Assembly (NCBI GenBank): GCA_002365175.1
Contig: DEZK01000019.1
Coordinates: forward strand, 5,255-69,254
Origin: Raskinella chloraquaticus (SeqCode)
GTDB lineage: Bacteria; Pseudomonadota; Alphaproteobacteria; Rhizobiales; UBA4765
DNA length: 64,000 nt
Reading direction: 5' to 3'
Numbering within the stretch: position 1 is the stretch's first letter; every line of letters starts with the position of its first letter. The notes beneath the pieces were generated by a model. That model saw nothing but the letters and a program-made list of their open reading frames with translations, did not search any database and was not told the DNA's origin. Below are positions 25,728-34,172 of the stretch, piece after piece. Position numbers and translations under genes: made by a program.

Positions 25728-26924
25728 CTACCTGCGGCCGGAAAATTCGGGCGCTCCGGGGCGGCCGAAAACGAATTGCTGTGGGTTGCGCTCCACTTCG
25801 CGCAGGAACCGGTCGACCGTTGAAATCGTCCGCCTGCCATCATTGACGAAGGCCTGGAGATCCGTGAGGCCGGCCCCGGTGAAGCGATTGAGGTTGCCAG
25901 ACAATTGCTCGATGCGCTTGTCGAGATTTTCTGCCGTGGCGCGGATCGACTTTGCCGCCTGACTGACATCGCCAATGATACGATCGCTGCTTTCGGACAA
26001 TCCTTTGGTGAATTTTTCAGTATTGGCGAGGTTGCGTTCAAGGCTCTGCACCGAGCGCCCCACAGAATCAGGATCAATGGCCGAGAGAAGCGATGTTGCC
26101 TTCTCGATCCCCGGCTGCAGCTTGTCGGCTGCCACGGCGATACTGCGCGCAGCCGAACTCGCATCCGACACAAGCGTGCTGATCTTCTCACGCTCATCGG
26201 CAAGTGCGCTCACCACCGCCGCCACGCCATCGACAATTTCGCGCACACGGGCCGGGTCGATCGCATCGGCAACATTCTGCAACTGGGTCGACAGATCAGC
26301 AATCCGCCGCGCCGCAACCGACAGATCGGCGATCAGCGTGCCGATGCCGTCACTGTTCTTGGCCAGCGCATCGGAGAATGTCTCTACATTTTTCAATGTG
26401 TTGTTGATCGGCGCCTGTGCCTGGCCGACCGTGTCCTCAACCTTGGCGATGACGTTGTTGACACGCCCGAGCGTGTCGGCCCCTCCTTCGAGGAGGTTCT
26501 GCACGAACGAGCGCTCAGCGAAGATCGCCGGCGCCACACCATCAGGCCCCGGATCGAGATTTTCTGCCGTGTCGGTGCCGCCGAAAAACTCGATCGAGGC
26601 AACGCCCGTGAAGCCGAGCGAGGCGAGCCTTGCCCGCGTGTTTCGCTTCACGGGTGCGAGATCGTCAACCAGCACGCGCGCCCGTATTTCCGAGCGGTTG
26701 CCGGGGTTGATGCCAAGCTCCGACACTTCACCAACCCGCAAACCGTTGAACAGCACCGAACTGCCAACCGACAGACCCTGCACCGAGCCTGAGAACACCA
26801 CATAGAAGGGCCGCCTTGATCCTGTGCCGCCGGAGCGCGAAATCCAGATCAGGAACAGGGCAGCAATCAGCAGCGAGACGACAACAAAGGCGCCGACGAC
26901 TGCATTGTTGGCCTTGGTCTCCAT
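25728..26924 (-). CDS. MlaD-like MCE-domain protein
   Basis: 398 residues. One N-terminal membrane anchor (about 9-30) is followed by an MCE domain at about 38-115 with FSGSVQGLSVGSSVLFNG and the YLF-type central loop region (TGVASIEFFGG). A long helical tail to the C-terminus follows (LQPGIEKATSLLSAID). MCE proteins form hexameric rings that bind lipids between the membranes. The long helical tail is like PqiB/LetB-type or rhizobial MlaD rather than the short E. coli MlaD. It is third in the permease-ATPase-MCE-lipoprotein operon, 6 bases after the ATPase gene. Confidence 0.93.
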   Translation of the reverse strand: METKANNAVVGAFVVVSLLIAALFLIWISRSGGTGSRRPFYVVFSGSVQGLSVGSSVLFNGLRVGEVSELGINPGNRSEIRARVLVDDLAPVKRNTRARLASLGFTGVASIEFFGGTDTAENLDPGPDGVAPAIFAERSFVQNLLEGGADTLGRVNNVIAKVEDTVGQAQAPINNTLKNVETFSDALAKNSDGIGTLIADLSVAARRIADLSTQLQNVADAIDPARVREIVDGVAAVVSALADEREKISTLVSDASSAARSIAVAADKLQPGIEKATSLLSAIDPDSVGRSVQSLERNLANTEKFTKGLSESSDRIIGDVSQAAKSIRATAENLDKRIEQLSGNLNRFTGAGLTDLQAFVNDGRRTISTVDRFLREVERNPQQFVFGRPGAPEFSGRR

Positions 26925-26930
26925 CGCCGT

Positions 26931-27737
26931 CTACTCGCTTCTGTGTGTAATGCCGCGCGCGCGGGGCCCGCGAAAATAAGCCTGAACCCACGGATGATCG
27001 AATTTCAGCATGTCTTCGAGCGTTCCTGTGGTCAAAATGTGTTTGTCGCCAACCACCGCGATGCGGTCGCAGATCGTTGCAAGGCTGTCGAGGTCGTGGG
27101 TTACCATGAAAACGGTAAGGCCCAAAGTCCGTTGCAGGCTGCGGATGAGATCATCGAACTCGCCCGCCGATATCGGATCGAGCCCTGAGGTTGGTTCATC
27201 AAGGAAGACGATCTCGGGGTCAAGCGCCAGCGCGCGCGCCAGTGCCGCGCGCTTGATCATGCCGCCCGACAATTCAGCCGGATATTTGTCAGCAGCGTCA
27301 GGGCGCAGACCAACCAGCGAAATCTTCAGCCTGGCGATATCGTCCAGCAATTCTTCGTCAAGATTGAGATATTCACGCAGCGGCAACTGCACATTCTGCT
27401 TGACGGTGAGTGATGAAAACAACGCTCCCTGCTGGAACAGGATGCCCCAGCGTCGCTCAACGGATATGCGTTGGGCGCTATCGGCCCGACGCATGTCGAT
27501 GCCGTTGACCTCGATCAGCCCCGTGCGCACCGGCGCCAGGCCGACGATCGCCCGCAACGTCACCGACTTGCCGGTGCCGGACGCACCGACGACACCAAGA
27601 ACTTCACCGCGATAGACATCAAGATCGAGGTTTTCAAGAATGACCCGCTGACCATAGGCGACCGTCAGATGACGCACCTTGATGATGACCTGCGGTGATT
27701 CGGCTGACTGAGTGGCGATGGGAGCGTGAACTGTCAT
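26931..27737 (-). CDS. MlaF-like ABC transporter ATPase
   Basis: 268 residues. Walker A is GASGTGKS (51-58), the Q-loop is in ILFQQGALF, the signature is LSGGM, Walker B with the catalytic Glu is IVFLDEPTSGLD, and the switch His is in VTHD. LSGGM and the FQQGALF pattern are typical of the MCE-associated ATPases. It drives lipid movement by the permease encoded just upstream, with which it overlaps by 4 bases (ATGA). Confidence 0.95.
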   Translation of the reverse strand: MTVHAPIATQSAESPQVIIKVRHLTVAYGQRVILENLDLDVYRGEVLGVVGASGTGKSVTLRAIVGLAPVRTGLIEVNGIDMRRADSAQRISVERRWGILFQQGALFSSLTVKQNVQLPLREYLNLDEELLDDIARLKISLVGLRPDAADKYPAELSGGMIKRAALARALALDPEIVFLDEPTSGLDPISAGEFDDLIRSLQRTLGLTVFMVTHDLDSLATICDRIAVVGDKHILTTGTLEDMLKFDHPWVQAYFRGPRARGITHRSE

Positions 27738-28861
27738 ATGTCGAGCGCCGCAAAGACAATCGCAAACAGCCCGTCAACCACGATCACCATGAAAATCGCT
27801 TTCACCACCGAGGCGGTCGTATGCTTGCCCAGCGATTCGGACGAGCCTTCGACACGCAAGCCTTCGATGCAGGCAATGACACCGATGATGACAGCCATGA
27901 ACGGCGCCTTGACGACGCCGATGAAGAGGTGGCGCGGCTTCAGCACGGTGCGCAGCTGCTCGATAAAAGCGGAAGGCTCGATGCCGACGTAAAGCCAGGA
28001 GGTGATGAGCGCGCCAAGAAGTGCGGCAAGATCGCTGATAACCGTCACCAGAGGAAGAGCAATAACGAAGGCGGCCAGTCTGGGGATGGCGAGAATTTCG
28101 ATCGGATTGAGGCCGATGACACGCATCGCGTCGATCTCCTCGCGCATCTTCATCGCGCCAAGCTCTGCGGTTGTGGCAGAACCCGATCGGCCAGCGAACA
28201 TGATGGCGGCCAGCAGAAGGCCCAGCTCGCGCATCACCAGGATCGCCACCAGATTAACGGCAAAAACCTCGCCACCATATGCCTTGAGCTGAAAGGCTCC
28301 CTGCTGAGCAACGATGCCGCCGACCAGAAAGGACATGAGAAAGACAATCGGTATCGCATTGAGGCCGGTACGCTCGAGATGCGTTGCAATCGCTGCCGGA
28401 CGGATACGCGAGGGATGGCGGGCAATATGCAACAGCGCGATCACCACTTCGCCGAAAAATTCGAGAATGCCGCGCGCATCCCGACCTGCTGCCCTGACCC
28501 CCGCTCCTATATCGGCAAGCGTCCCGATGAGTTGGTTACGCGGTAAGGGCGGGCGCGACTTCTGGGTCTTGCGATTGAGAACCGTGTCGATAAGGGCACG
28601 CCGGTCAGGGTCGTTGCCTTCAAGAATGGTGGGAATGCCGGCCGCCTCGAACGCCTCGCTTGTTCTAACCAACAGCCAGGCCCCGGTCGTATCGATGCGC
28701 CGCACACCGTCAAACCTGATATCGACCGAGCGCAAGCGCCGCCCGTCCGGCTTCAACTTCTTCAGTGCGTAATCGATTTCCTCCGCGCGATCGACCGTCC
28801 AGTCTCCTCGCGCCACGAGGATACCGTGCTGACCTTCATCGACGAATTTAACAAATGCCAT
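27734..28861 (-). CDS. MlaE-like permease with N-terminal STAS domain
   Basis: 375 residues. Residues 1-100 form a STAS-like domain (GILVARGDWTVDRAEEID and a DTTGAWLLVRT-type phospho-Ser/Thr loop), which in E. coli is a separate protein, MlaB. Residues 120-375 are the MlaE permease with about five helices and the conserved EIDAMRVIGLNP coupling segment. It is the inner-membrane channel of the MCE lipid transporter. It starts the operon, and a perfect CtrA-like box lies 46 bases upstream. Confidence 0.93.
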   Translation of the reverse strand: MAFVKFVDEGQHGILVARGDWTVDRAEEIDYALKKLKPDGRRLRSVDIRFDGVRRIDTTGAWLLVRTSEAFEAAGIPTILEGNDPDRRALIDTVLNRKTQKSRPPLPRNQLIGTLADIGAGVRAAGRDARGILEFFGEVVIALLHIARHPSRIRPAAIATHLERTGLNAIPIVFLMSFLVGGIVAQQGAFQLKAYGGEVFAVNLVAILVMRELGLLLAAIMFAGRSGSATTAELGAMKMREEIDAMRVIGLNPIEILAIPRLAAFVIALPLVTVISDLAALLGALITSWLYVGIEPSAFIEQLRTVLKPRHLFIGVVKAPFMAVIIGVIACIEGLRVEGSSESLGKHTTASVVKAIFMVIVVDGLFAIVFAALDI

Positions 28862-28906
28862 CGTCGCGCCTGACCGAGGAAGGAGATAAAACCTGAGTGG
28901 CTGATC

Positions 28907-28921
28907 TTAATCCTTCATTAA
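28907..28921. promoter_or_regulatory. CtrA-like full site upstream of the mla operon
   Basis: TTAA-N7-TTAA (28907-28910, 28918-28921) followed by CC is a perfect match to the CtrA full site. It lies 46-60 bases before the mlaE-like start, in a 96-base spacer where the operon promoter must be. Motif only. Confidence 0.5.
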
Positions 28922-28957
28922 CCAGCGCTGGCCGCGAATGTCGAGGCATAACCCGGC

Positions 28958-30121
28958 TCATGCGGCTGAGCCCGTATCCCTGGCCGGGTCAGCGCGTGAG
29001 GTAAGCGTCAAGACCACGGCAATCGCTGCAATGAATGCCATCGCCAATTGCGCCCGGCCGCCGAAACAGGCGTAAAGCGGGCCGGCGGCGAGCATGGTCA
29101 CGCCGTTGGCTGCCCCCAGAAGGCTCGCATAGAGCCCTTGCGCCCGGGCGGCGAGAAACCCTGAAAACAGACGGCCGATCAGCCAGATCGTCGCAATATG
29201 CGTGCAGGCAAACGAGCAGGCGTGAAGAATCTGCATCGACACCAGAATCGGCCAGGGCGGATCGAATGCCATCACCGACCAGCGCAGACAGGCCGCCGCA
29301 CCCGCCATCATCAGGAGGGATTTTGCCTCGAAGCGGGCAATGATGCGTCGCGACCACAGGAACATCAGAATTTCGGCAATAATCGCCACCATCCACAGCG
29401 CGCCGATGGCGGTTTCTGAATAACCAAGGTGCTTCCAGTGAACACTGCCCTGCACGTAAAAGACGGCATGGCTGGCCTGCAGCAGCGCTGCTGCCAGAAA
29501 GAGCGGGCGTACCGTTCTTGTGCGCTCAAGCAGCGTTGGCAAGGCTCGCGGTTCATCGCCAGCCGGTCGGGCGGCCGCATCGCCCGGAAGAAAAGCCGCC
29601 GTGATGGCAACCGATACAAGAACGGCGAACAGGATCGGAATAACGACCCATACCTCAAACGCCTCGATTGCCGCTCCGCCGGTGATCGTCAAAACAACAA
29701 AGGCAACCGATCCCCAAAGCCGGGCCCGCCCATAGTCAGCCCGCCCCGCGCGCATCTCGCCCATCGCCAGCGCATCCAGCAATGGCAGCGCCGGCATCCA
29801 GGCAAGGCTGGACAATATTGAAAAAATCGCAAGAAGCGCCATGGATGACTGAAACGGTAATGCGGCTGTCAGAACGCTGGCGGTCAACGCATAGATGATA
29901 ATCGCCCGCGCCACCGAGCCTGCCCGCAAGCCCCAATCGATGAGAAAGGACAGCAGGAACACCCGGATAAACATCGGAACGGCAAGGATAATTGCCCGGT
30001 CGGAGGCCTCAAGCCCCTGCGCGGCAAGCCATAACGGGAAAAACGGCAAATGAACGCCGATGCCCGCGAACAAGGCCATGTAAACCAGAGCAAGGCGTAA
30101 ATTGATGGTATTAACTTGCAT
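28958..30121 (-). CDS. MFS transporter, phenylpropionate-permease-like
   Basis: 387 residues, about twelve helices. The pattern GIGVHLPFFPLWLAAQGL at the start and YGRARLWGSVAFVV in helix 4-5 is characteristic of the PPP/HcaT-like MFS_1 group (aromatic acid and nucleoside-type symporters). The substrate is unknown. It has no obvious operon partners: the mla operon lies downstream on the same strand and a CheZ-like gene is divergent. Confidence 0.82.
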   Translation of the reverse strand: MQVNTINLRLALVYMALFAGIGVHLPFFPLWLAAQGLEASDRAIILAVPMFIRVFLLSFLIDWGLRAGSVARAIIIYALTASVLTAALPFQSSMALLAIFSILSSLAWMPALPLLDALAMGEMRAGRADYGRARLWGSVAFVVLTITGGAAIEAFEVWVVIPILFAVLVSVAITAAFLPGDAAARPAGDEPRALPTLLERTRTVRPLFLAAALLQASHAVFYVQGSVHWKHLGYSETAIGALWMVAIIAEILMFLWSRRIIARFEAKSLLMMAGAAACLRWSVMAFDPPWPILVSMQILHACSFACTHIATIWLIGRLFSGFLAARAQGLYASLLGAANGVTMLAAGPLYACFGGRAQLAMAFIAAIAVVLTLTSRADPARDTGSAA

Positions 30122-30202
30122 TTGCTCAATCGCTCGAGGAATTTTTGTGCTGTGATATTATTTGGTTAAAGGTGAGTCGCGGCAAATTCAGCGATTGGCG
30201 GT

Positions 30203-31168
30203 ATGTCGAACGATATATTGAGTGAGCAGGATTACGAAGCGATCGAAGCAGCCGTTATGGAAACGGAGCGTGGTCGTTGGTTCCTGCGTGAATATGCAGC
30301 GCGCAACCGTGTCGCCAGCACCTCGGAAATTCTTGACGTTCTGAGCCGCATCGAAAGCCGGCTGGCGGCCGCGCCCGCAACGAGACCGGAAGCGCAGACA
30401 CCTGCGCCCGCAGCACTTATCTCTGCGCCCCCGCAACCTGCGGTCGACATCAGCGTAATCTCCGGTCTCATCGCTGCCGCGCGCGGTGAGATGGCGGCCC
30501 TGCGCGAAGAGGCACATCATAACGGCCGAACATTGCGCGAGGGCCGGGATTTTGATGCCATCAGCGCTGCCAGCGACAACGCCATCAACTCAGTGCTCAA
30601 TGCCGCCGAGCGCATTCAGGAGCTGTCGTGGATTTTGCGGGAGCGCGGCATGGAAGCGGCATCCTGCGATGAACTCGACCAGCGGGCGAGCGAGATTTAT
30701 CTGGCCTGCAGCTTCCAGGATATGGCGTCGCGCCGCCTTGAAGCGCTTGTGGAAACTCTGGTCCAGATCGATACTCATGTCGCCAGCAGCACCGGCCTCA
30801 TCCAATCCGCGCCAGGTAACGAGGCTGCGCATCCGGTTGTGTCGCCAACCCTCGCCGACACAACGGAATGGGAGATCGAGGCAGTCGCCCTGCACGCGCC
30901 GCGACCACAGAGTTCAATGGCTGCGGCAGTTGATGTGATGGCGGCGCCATCACACCCGGTGACGCAGATGAATGTGCCATCGACGACGCCTCCTGTTGCG
31001 AGCCCGGTTATGAACGAACCGCGCCCGCGACGCTCCTCACCCCATCAGGCGGGCAATCTGGCATTGTCGCATGATGACGACGTGCTGGAAATGACAGCTC
31101 CTGCGATGCAGAGCGGCATCAATTATGACGAATTGTCATTCAGCGAAAAAATCGCACTCTTTAGCTAG
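30203..31168 (+). CDS. CheZ-like chemotaxis phosphatase family protein
   Basis: 321 residues. The N-terminal YEAIEAAVMETERGRWFL resembles a rhizobial group annotated as CheZ-like. A Pro/Ala linker is at about 50-80. The central helices (80-190) contain CSFQDMASRRLEALVE, which lines up with the CheZ active-site helix FQDLTGQ; the Asp is kept but the catalytic Gln is replaced by Arg. The C-terminal 120 residues are low-complexity and end in SFSEKIALFS, like the CheY-docking peptide at the end of CheZ proteins. Phosphatase activity is therefore doubtful; a scaffold or inactive paralogue is possible. Confidence 0.6.
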   Translation: MSNDILSEQDYEAIEAAVMETERGRWFLREYAARNRVASTSEILDVLSRIESRLAAAPATRPEAQTPAPAALISAPPQPAVDISVISGLIAAARGEMAALREEAHHNGRTLREGRDFDAISAASDNAINSVLNAAERIQELSWILRERGMEAASCDELDQRASEIYLACSFQDMASRRLEALVETLVQIDTHVASSTGLIQSAPGNEAAHPVVSPTLADTTEWEIEAVALHAPRPQSSMAAAVDVMAAPSHPVTQMNVPSTTPPVASPVMNEPRPRRSSPHQAGNLALSHDDDVLEMTAPAMQSGINYDELSFSEKIALFS

Positions 31169-31193
31169 GGTCTGACCCTGACATCGCCACGCG

Positions 31194-32261
31194 TCACGAT
31201 CTTGCTTTTCGTCGCAGACGCAAGGGCAGAAAACGCCGCCGCCGTTTGACGGTGTTGGCTTCGCGCACATTATCCAGAAATTGTTTGGTCGCCTGCTGCC
31301 AGCTGTGAGCAAGCGCAGCGTTGCGGCACGCCTCGCGCGGCAGTGCGAGCGCCTCCAGACAGGCCGCGCGCAGGTCTTCGGAGAGCGATCCGGTGACGCC
31401 GTGCTGAACCACATCCGCCGGGCCGGTGACCGGATAGGCAGCAACCGTTAGGCCACTCGCCATCGCTTCCAGCAGGACGATGCCGAACGTGTCGGTACGG
31501 CTGGGAAACACAAACACATCGGAACCGGCATAGGCCTCCGCCAGTTCCTCATTTTCCAGCTTGCCGAGAAAGACCACGTCAGGAAATCTGACACGAAGCT
31601 CATTCAGGATCGGCCCCTCGCCGACAACCAGCTTGGTGCCGGGCAGATCGAGGGAGAGAAACGCGGGGAGGTTTTTTTCGACCGACACCCGCCCGACATA
31701 AAGGAATACCGGGTGTTTGACGTTTGGCAGCTCCTCCGCGCGCGGCTTGAACAGTTGCGTGTCAACCCCCCGCCCCCAGCGCATGATGTTCACAAACCCG
31801 CGGCGGGCGAGATCTGCTTCGAGACTTTGGGTTGCCACCATCACCCCGGCACCGGAATTATGGAAGCGCCTGAGCCACGTGTAGGTCCAGCGCTGCGGCA
31901 CCGGCAGGCGGGCGGACACATATTCGGGGAATTTGGTATGGTAGCTGGTGGTGAAGGCGCGTCCGTTTTTCAAACACCAATTGCGGGTGGCATTGCCAAT
32001 CGGCCCCTCGGTGGCGATATGAATATAATCAGGATCAATTGCCTGAATGTGGCGGCCAATCGTCGAGGGGCGCAACAGGGGGGCGATCGCCAGCCTGATT
32101 TCGGAATAGCCGGGCATTGGCAGCGTACGAAAGGCTAGCGGCGACAGGACTTCCACCTGGGCGCCGAGCCCGGGCGCCTCGCGCACCAACGCCTCCAGAG
32201 ATCGCACCACACCATTGACCTGCGGATGCCAGGCATCGGTTGCCACCAGAACCCGCATCAC
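31194..32261 (-). CDS. Glycosyltransferase family 4
   Basis: 355 residues, GT-B fold. The N-terminal domain begins VLVATDAWHPQVNGVVRS with the glycine-rich loop. The C-terminal nucleotide-sugar domain has FLYVGRVSVEKNL and the DTFGIVLLEAMASG donor-binding loop. It resembles mannosyltransferases of the GDP-mannose-dependent MgtA type, but donor and acceptor cannot be read. It overlaps the upstream phosphatase by 4 bases, so the pair acts together, probably on a membrane glycolipid. Confidence 0.88.
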   Translation of the reverse strand: MMRVLVATDAWHPQVNGVVRSLEALVREAPGLGAQVEVLSPLAFRTLPMPGYSEIRLAIAPLLRPSTIGRHIQAIDPDYIHIATEGPIGNATRNWCLKNGRAFTTSYHTKFPEYVSARLPVPQRWTYTWLRRFHNSGAGVMVATQSLEADLARRGFVNIMRWGRGVDTQLFKPRAEELPNVKHPVFLYVGRVSVEKNLPAFLSLDLPGTKLVVGEGPILNELRVRFPDVVFLGKLENEELAEAYAGSDVFVFPSRTDTFGIVLLEAMASGLTVAAYPVTGPADVVQHGVTGSLSEDLRAACLEALALPREACRNAALAHSWQQATKQFLDNVREANTVKRRRRFLPLRLRRKARS

Positions 32262-33157
32262 GCTGCAACAGGTGTCCCTTGTGGTTCCGTTGCCAGCGCC
32301 GCAGCCCGCACATCAGCAGCATAGCGGATGATCTCGAGCCGCCCGTCGAAATGTTCGACCACCGCCGTACAGCTCTCAACCCAGTCACCGCAATTGATAT
32401 AGGTGATGTTGCCCATCATTTTTTCGCCCGCGTGATGGATATGCCCGCAGATGATGCCATCCGCGCCAACCCGTTTGGCCTCACTCGTCAGCGCCTGTTC
32501 GAATTCACCGATGAAATTCACGGCGTTTTTTACTTTCATCTTGGCCCACGATGACAGCGACCAGTAGGTCAGCCCCAGCTTGCGCCGCCCCCAGTTGAGA
32601 TAGGTGTTAATGCCCAGCGCCAGTACATATGCCCAGTCGCCAAGCAGCGCCAGCCATTTGGCATGGCGCACAACAACATCGAACTCATCGCCATGCATCA
32701 CCAGAAAGCGCTTGCCATCGACCGTTTCGTGGATGGCGTTCTGGACGATATCGACAGCCCCGAAGGTCATGCCCACATAGTCACGCAGGAATTCGTCGTG
32801 ATTGCCGGGAATGTAGATCAGGCGCGCACCCTTGCGGCCTTTGCGCAGCAATTTCTGGATGACGTCATTATGCGTCTGTGGCCAGTACCAGCCGCGGCGC
32901 AGGCGCCAGCCATCAACGACATCGCCGACCAGATAAATGGTATCGGCGTCATAGATTTTGAGAAAATCCAGCAACAACCCTGCCTGACATCCTTTGGTTC
33001 CCAAATGGAAATCGGACAGGAAAAGGGTGCGGTAATGGCGTTGGTTTTCGGCGTCAGACAATGCGCTTTCCCCGTCATGATCCTGGACAGATAGAGTTGT
33101 GTCCGAGTCGCCTCTCAGAATTATGACATACATGGCGAAAATACGGTACCCACGCAT
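32258..33157 (-). CDS. LpxH-like metallophosphoesterase
   Basis: 299 residues. Metal-binding motifs are LSDFHLG, GDVVDGW, GNHDE, HGDEFD and GHIHHAG, in the order and spacing of the UDP-2,3-diacylglucosamine diphosphatase family (COG2908). It might serve lipid A synthesis, although many alphaproteobacteria use LpxI for that step. The coupling to a GT4 enzyme suggests another pyrophosphate-bearing sugar lipid is also possible. The start is uncertain: ATG 33157 and ATG 33133 both lack a good ribosome site, and the family core begins only near residue 35. Confidence 0.8.
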   Translation of the reverse strand: MRGYRIFAMYVIILRGDSDTTLSVQDHDGESALSDAENQRHYRTLFLSDFHLGTKGCQAGLLLDFLKIYDADTIYLVGDVVDGWRLRRGWYWPQTHNDVIQKLLRKGRKGARLIYIPGNHDEFLRDYVGMTFGAVDIVQNAIHETVDGKRFLVMHGDEFDVVVRHAKWLALLGDWAYVLALGINTYLNWGRRKLGLTYWSLSSWAKMKVKNAVNFIGEFEQALTSEAKRVGADGIICGHIHHAGEKMMGNITYINCGDWVESCTAVVEHFDGRLEIIRYAADVRAAALATEPQGTPVAA

Positions 33158-33317
33158 GATGCAAAAGCGACCGGGCGACCTTTCGCAACGATCATACGAC
33201 CGAACAATGGGCTGGTTCGCGGTTTTGATTTCTTATAATGCCTCCGTGATCTAGGATCGCCCCACCGGCCTTGCCGCACGATGCGTGAGGACGAAACATG
33301 TTCAAGGGAAGCAGCAG

Positions 33318-34094
33318 ATGGATTTGGGAATTGCCGGTCGGACCGCTCTTGTTTGTGCCTCATCCAAAGGGTTGGGGAAAGGATGTGCCAAGGCGCTTGC
33401 CGAAGCCGGGTGCCGGGTCATCATCAACGGGCGCACGATGGCGAGCCTCGAGGCAACGGCTGACGAATTGCGCCACAGCGGCGCTGATATCATTGCCATC
33501 GCCGCAGATGTTGGCACGCCGGAAGGCCGCCAGGCCCTTCTTGCCGCCGCCGGCCCGGTCGACATTCTCGTCAACAATAATGGCGGCCCGCCCTTCCGCA
33601 ATTTCAGGGAGGTCGACCGCGACGCCATGATTGCCGGCGTGGACGCCAACATGATCACCCCGATTGAACTCATCAAGGCGGTGATCGACGGCATGTGCGA
33701 GCGCGGGTTCGGGCGTATCGTCAACATAACGTCGAGTTCGGTCAAAGCCCCCATCGCCGGGCTCGATCTTTCATCGGGAGCGCGCGCCGGCTTGACCGCT
33801 TTCCTGGCTGGCGTCGCACGGACGGTCGCCATGCACAATGTGACGATCAACCAGATCATGCCCGGCGCTTTCGATACCGATCGGCTGAAGTCGAATTTCG
33901 AGCGTGCGGCGCAATCCTCGGGCGCGCCAGTGGATACAGTGACCGCTTCGCGCCGCAAGGCAATTCCCGCCCAACGCTTCGGCACTGCCGATGAATTTGG
34001 CGCGCTCTGTGCCTTTCTGTGCTCGACACAGGCCGCCTACATCACCGGCCAGTCAATCCTCATTGATGGCGGCGCTGTCGTGACCACGCTTTGA
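33318..34094 (+). CDS. SDR-family protein lacking the usual Tyr-Lys pair
   Basis: 258 residues from ATG 33318 (GGGAAG lies 8 bases upstream). The NAD(P)-binding glycine motif is ASSKGLGKG, then NNNGGPP stands where NNAG is normal. After the catalytic-Ser strand (NITSSSVKAP) the expected YxxxK reads LSSGARAGLTAF, so neither Tyr nor Lys is present. The C-terminal INQIMPGAFDTDRL and ITGQSILIDGG are standard SDR elements. A non-canonical reductase or a non-catalytic member is possible; I recall the same replacement in a known SDR subgroup. Confidence 0.85.
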   Translation: MDLGIAGRTALVCASSKGLGKGCAKALAEAGCRVIINGRTMASLEATADELRHSGADIIAIAADVGTPEGRQALLAAAGPVDILVNNNGGPPFRNFREVDRDAMIAGVDANMITPIELIKAVIDGMCERGFGRIVNITSSSVKAPIAGLDLSSGARAGLTAFLAGVARTVAMHNVTINQIMPGAFDTDRLKSNFERAAQSSGAPVDTVTASRRKAIPAQRFGTADEFGALCAFLCSTQAAYITGQSILIDGGAVVTTL

Positions 34095-34116
34095 TCGTTG
34101 TTTCTGTCCAACCAAT

Positions 34117-34145
34117 AAAAAAGGGGCCAAAAAGGCCCCTTTTTC
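34117..34145. terminator. Bidirectional terminator between SDR and FadL genes
   Basis: AAAAA-GGGGCC, a loop of five A, then GGCCCC-TTTTT (34118-34128 with 34134-34144). Either strand gives a GC stem with a U-run, which suits the two converging genes. Confidence 0.92.
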
Positions 34146-34172
34146 CGTTTTTGATCTGCTTGCCCGACGCGC

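Noticed and set aside
25727..26203. Upstream extension of the PqiC-like lipoprotein
   Set aside because: It overlaps mlaD in another frame and would bury the lipobox signal peptide.
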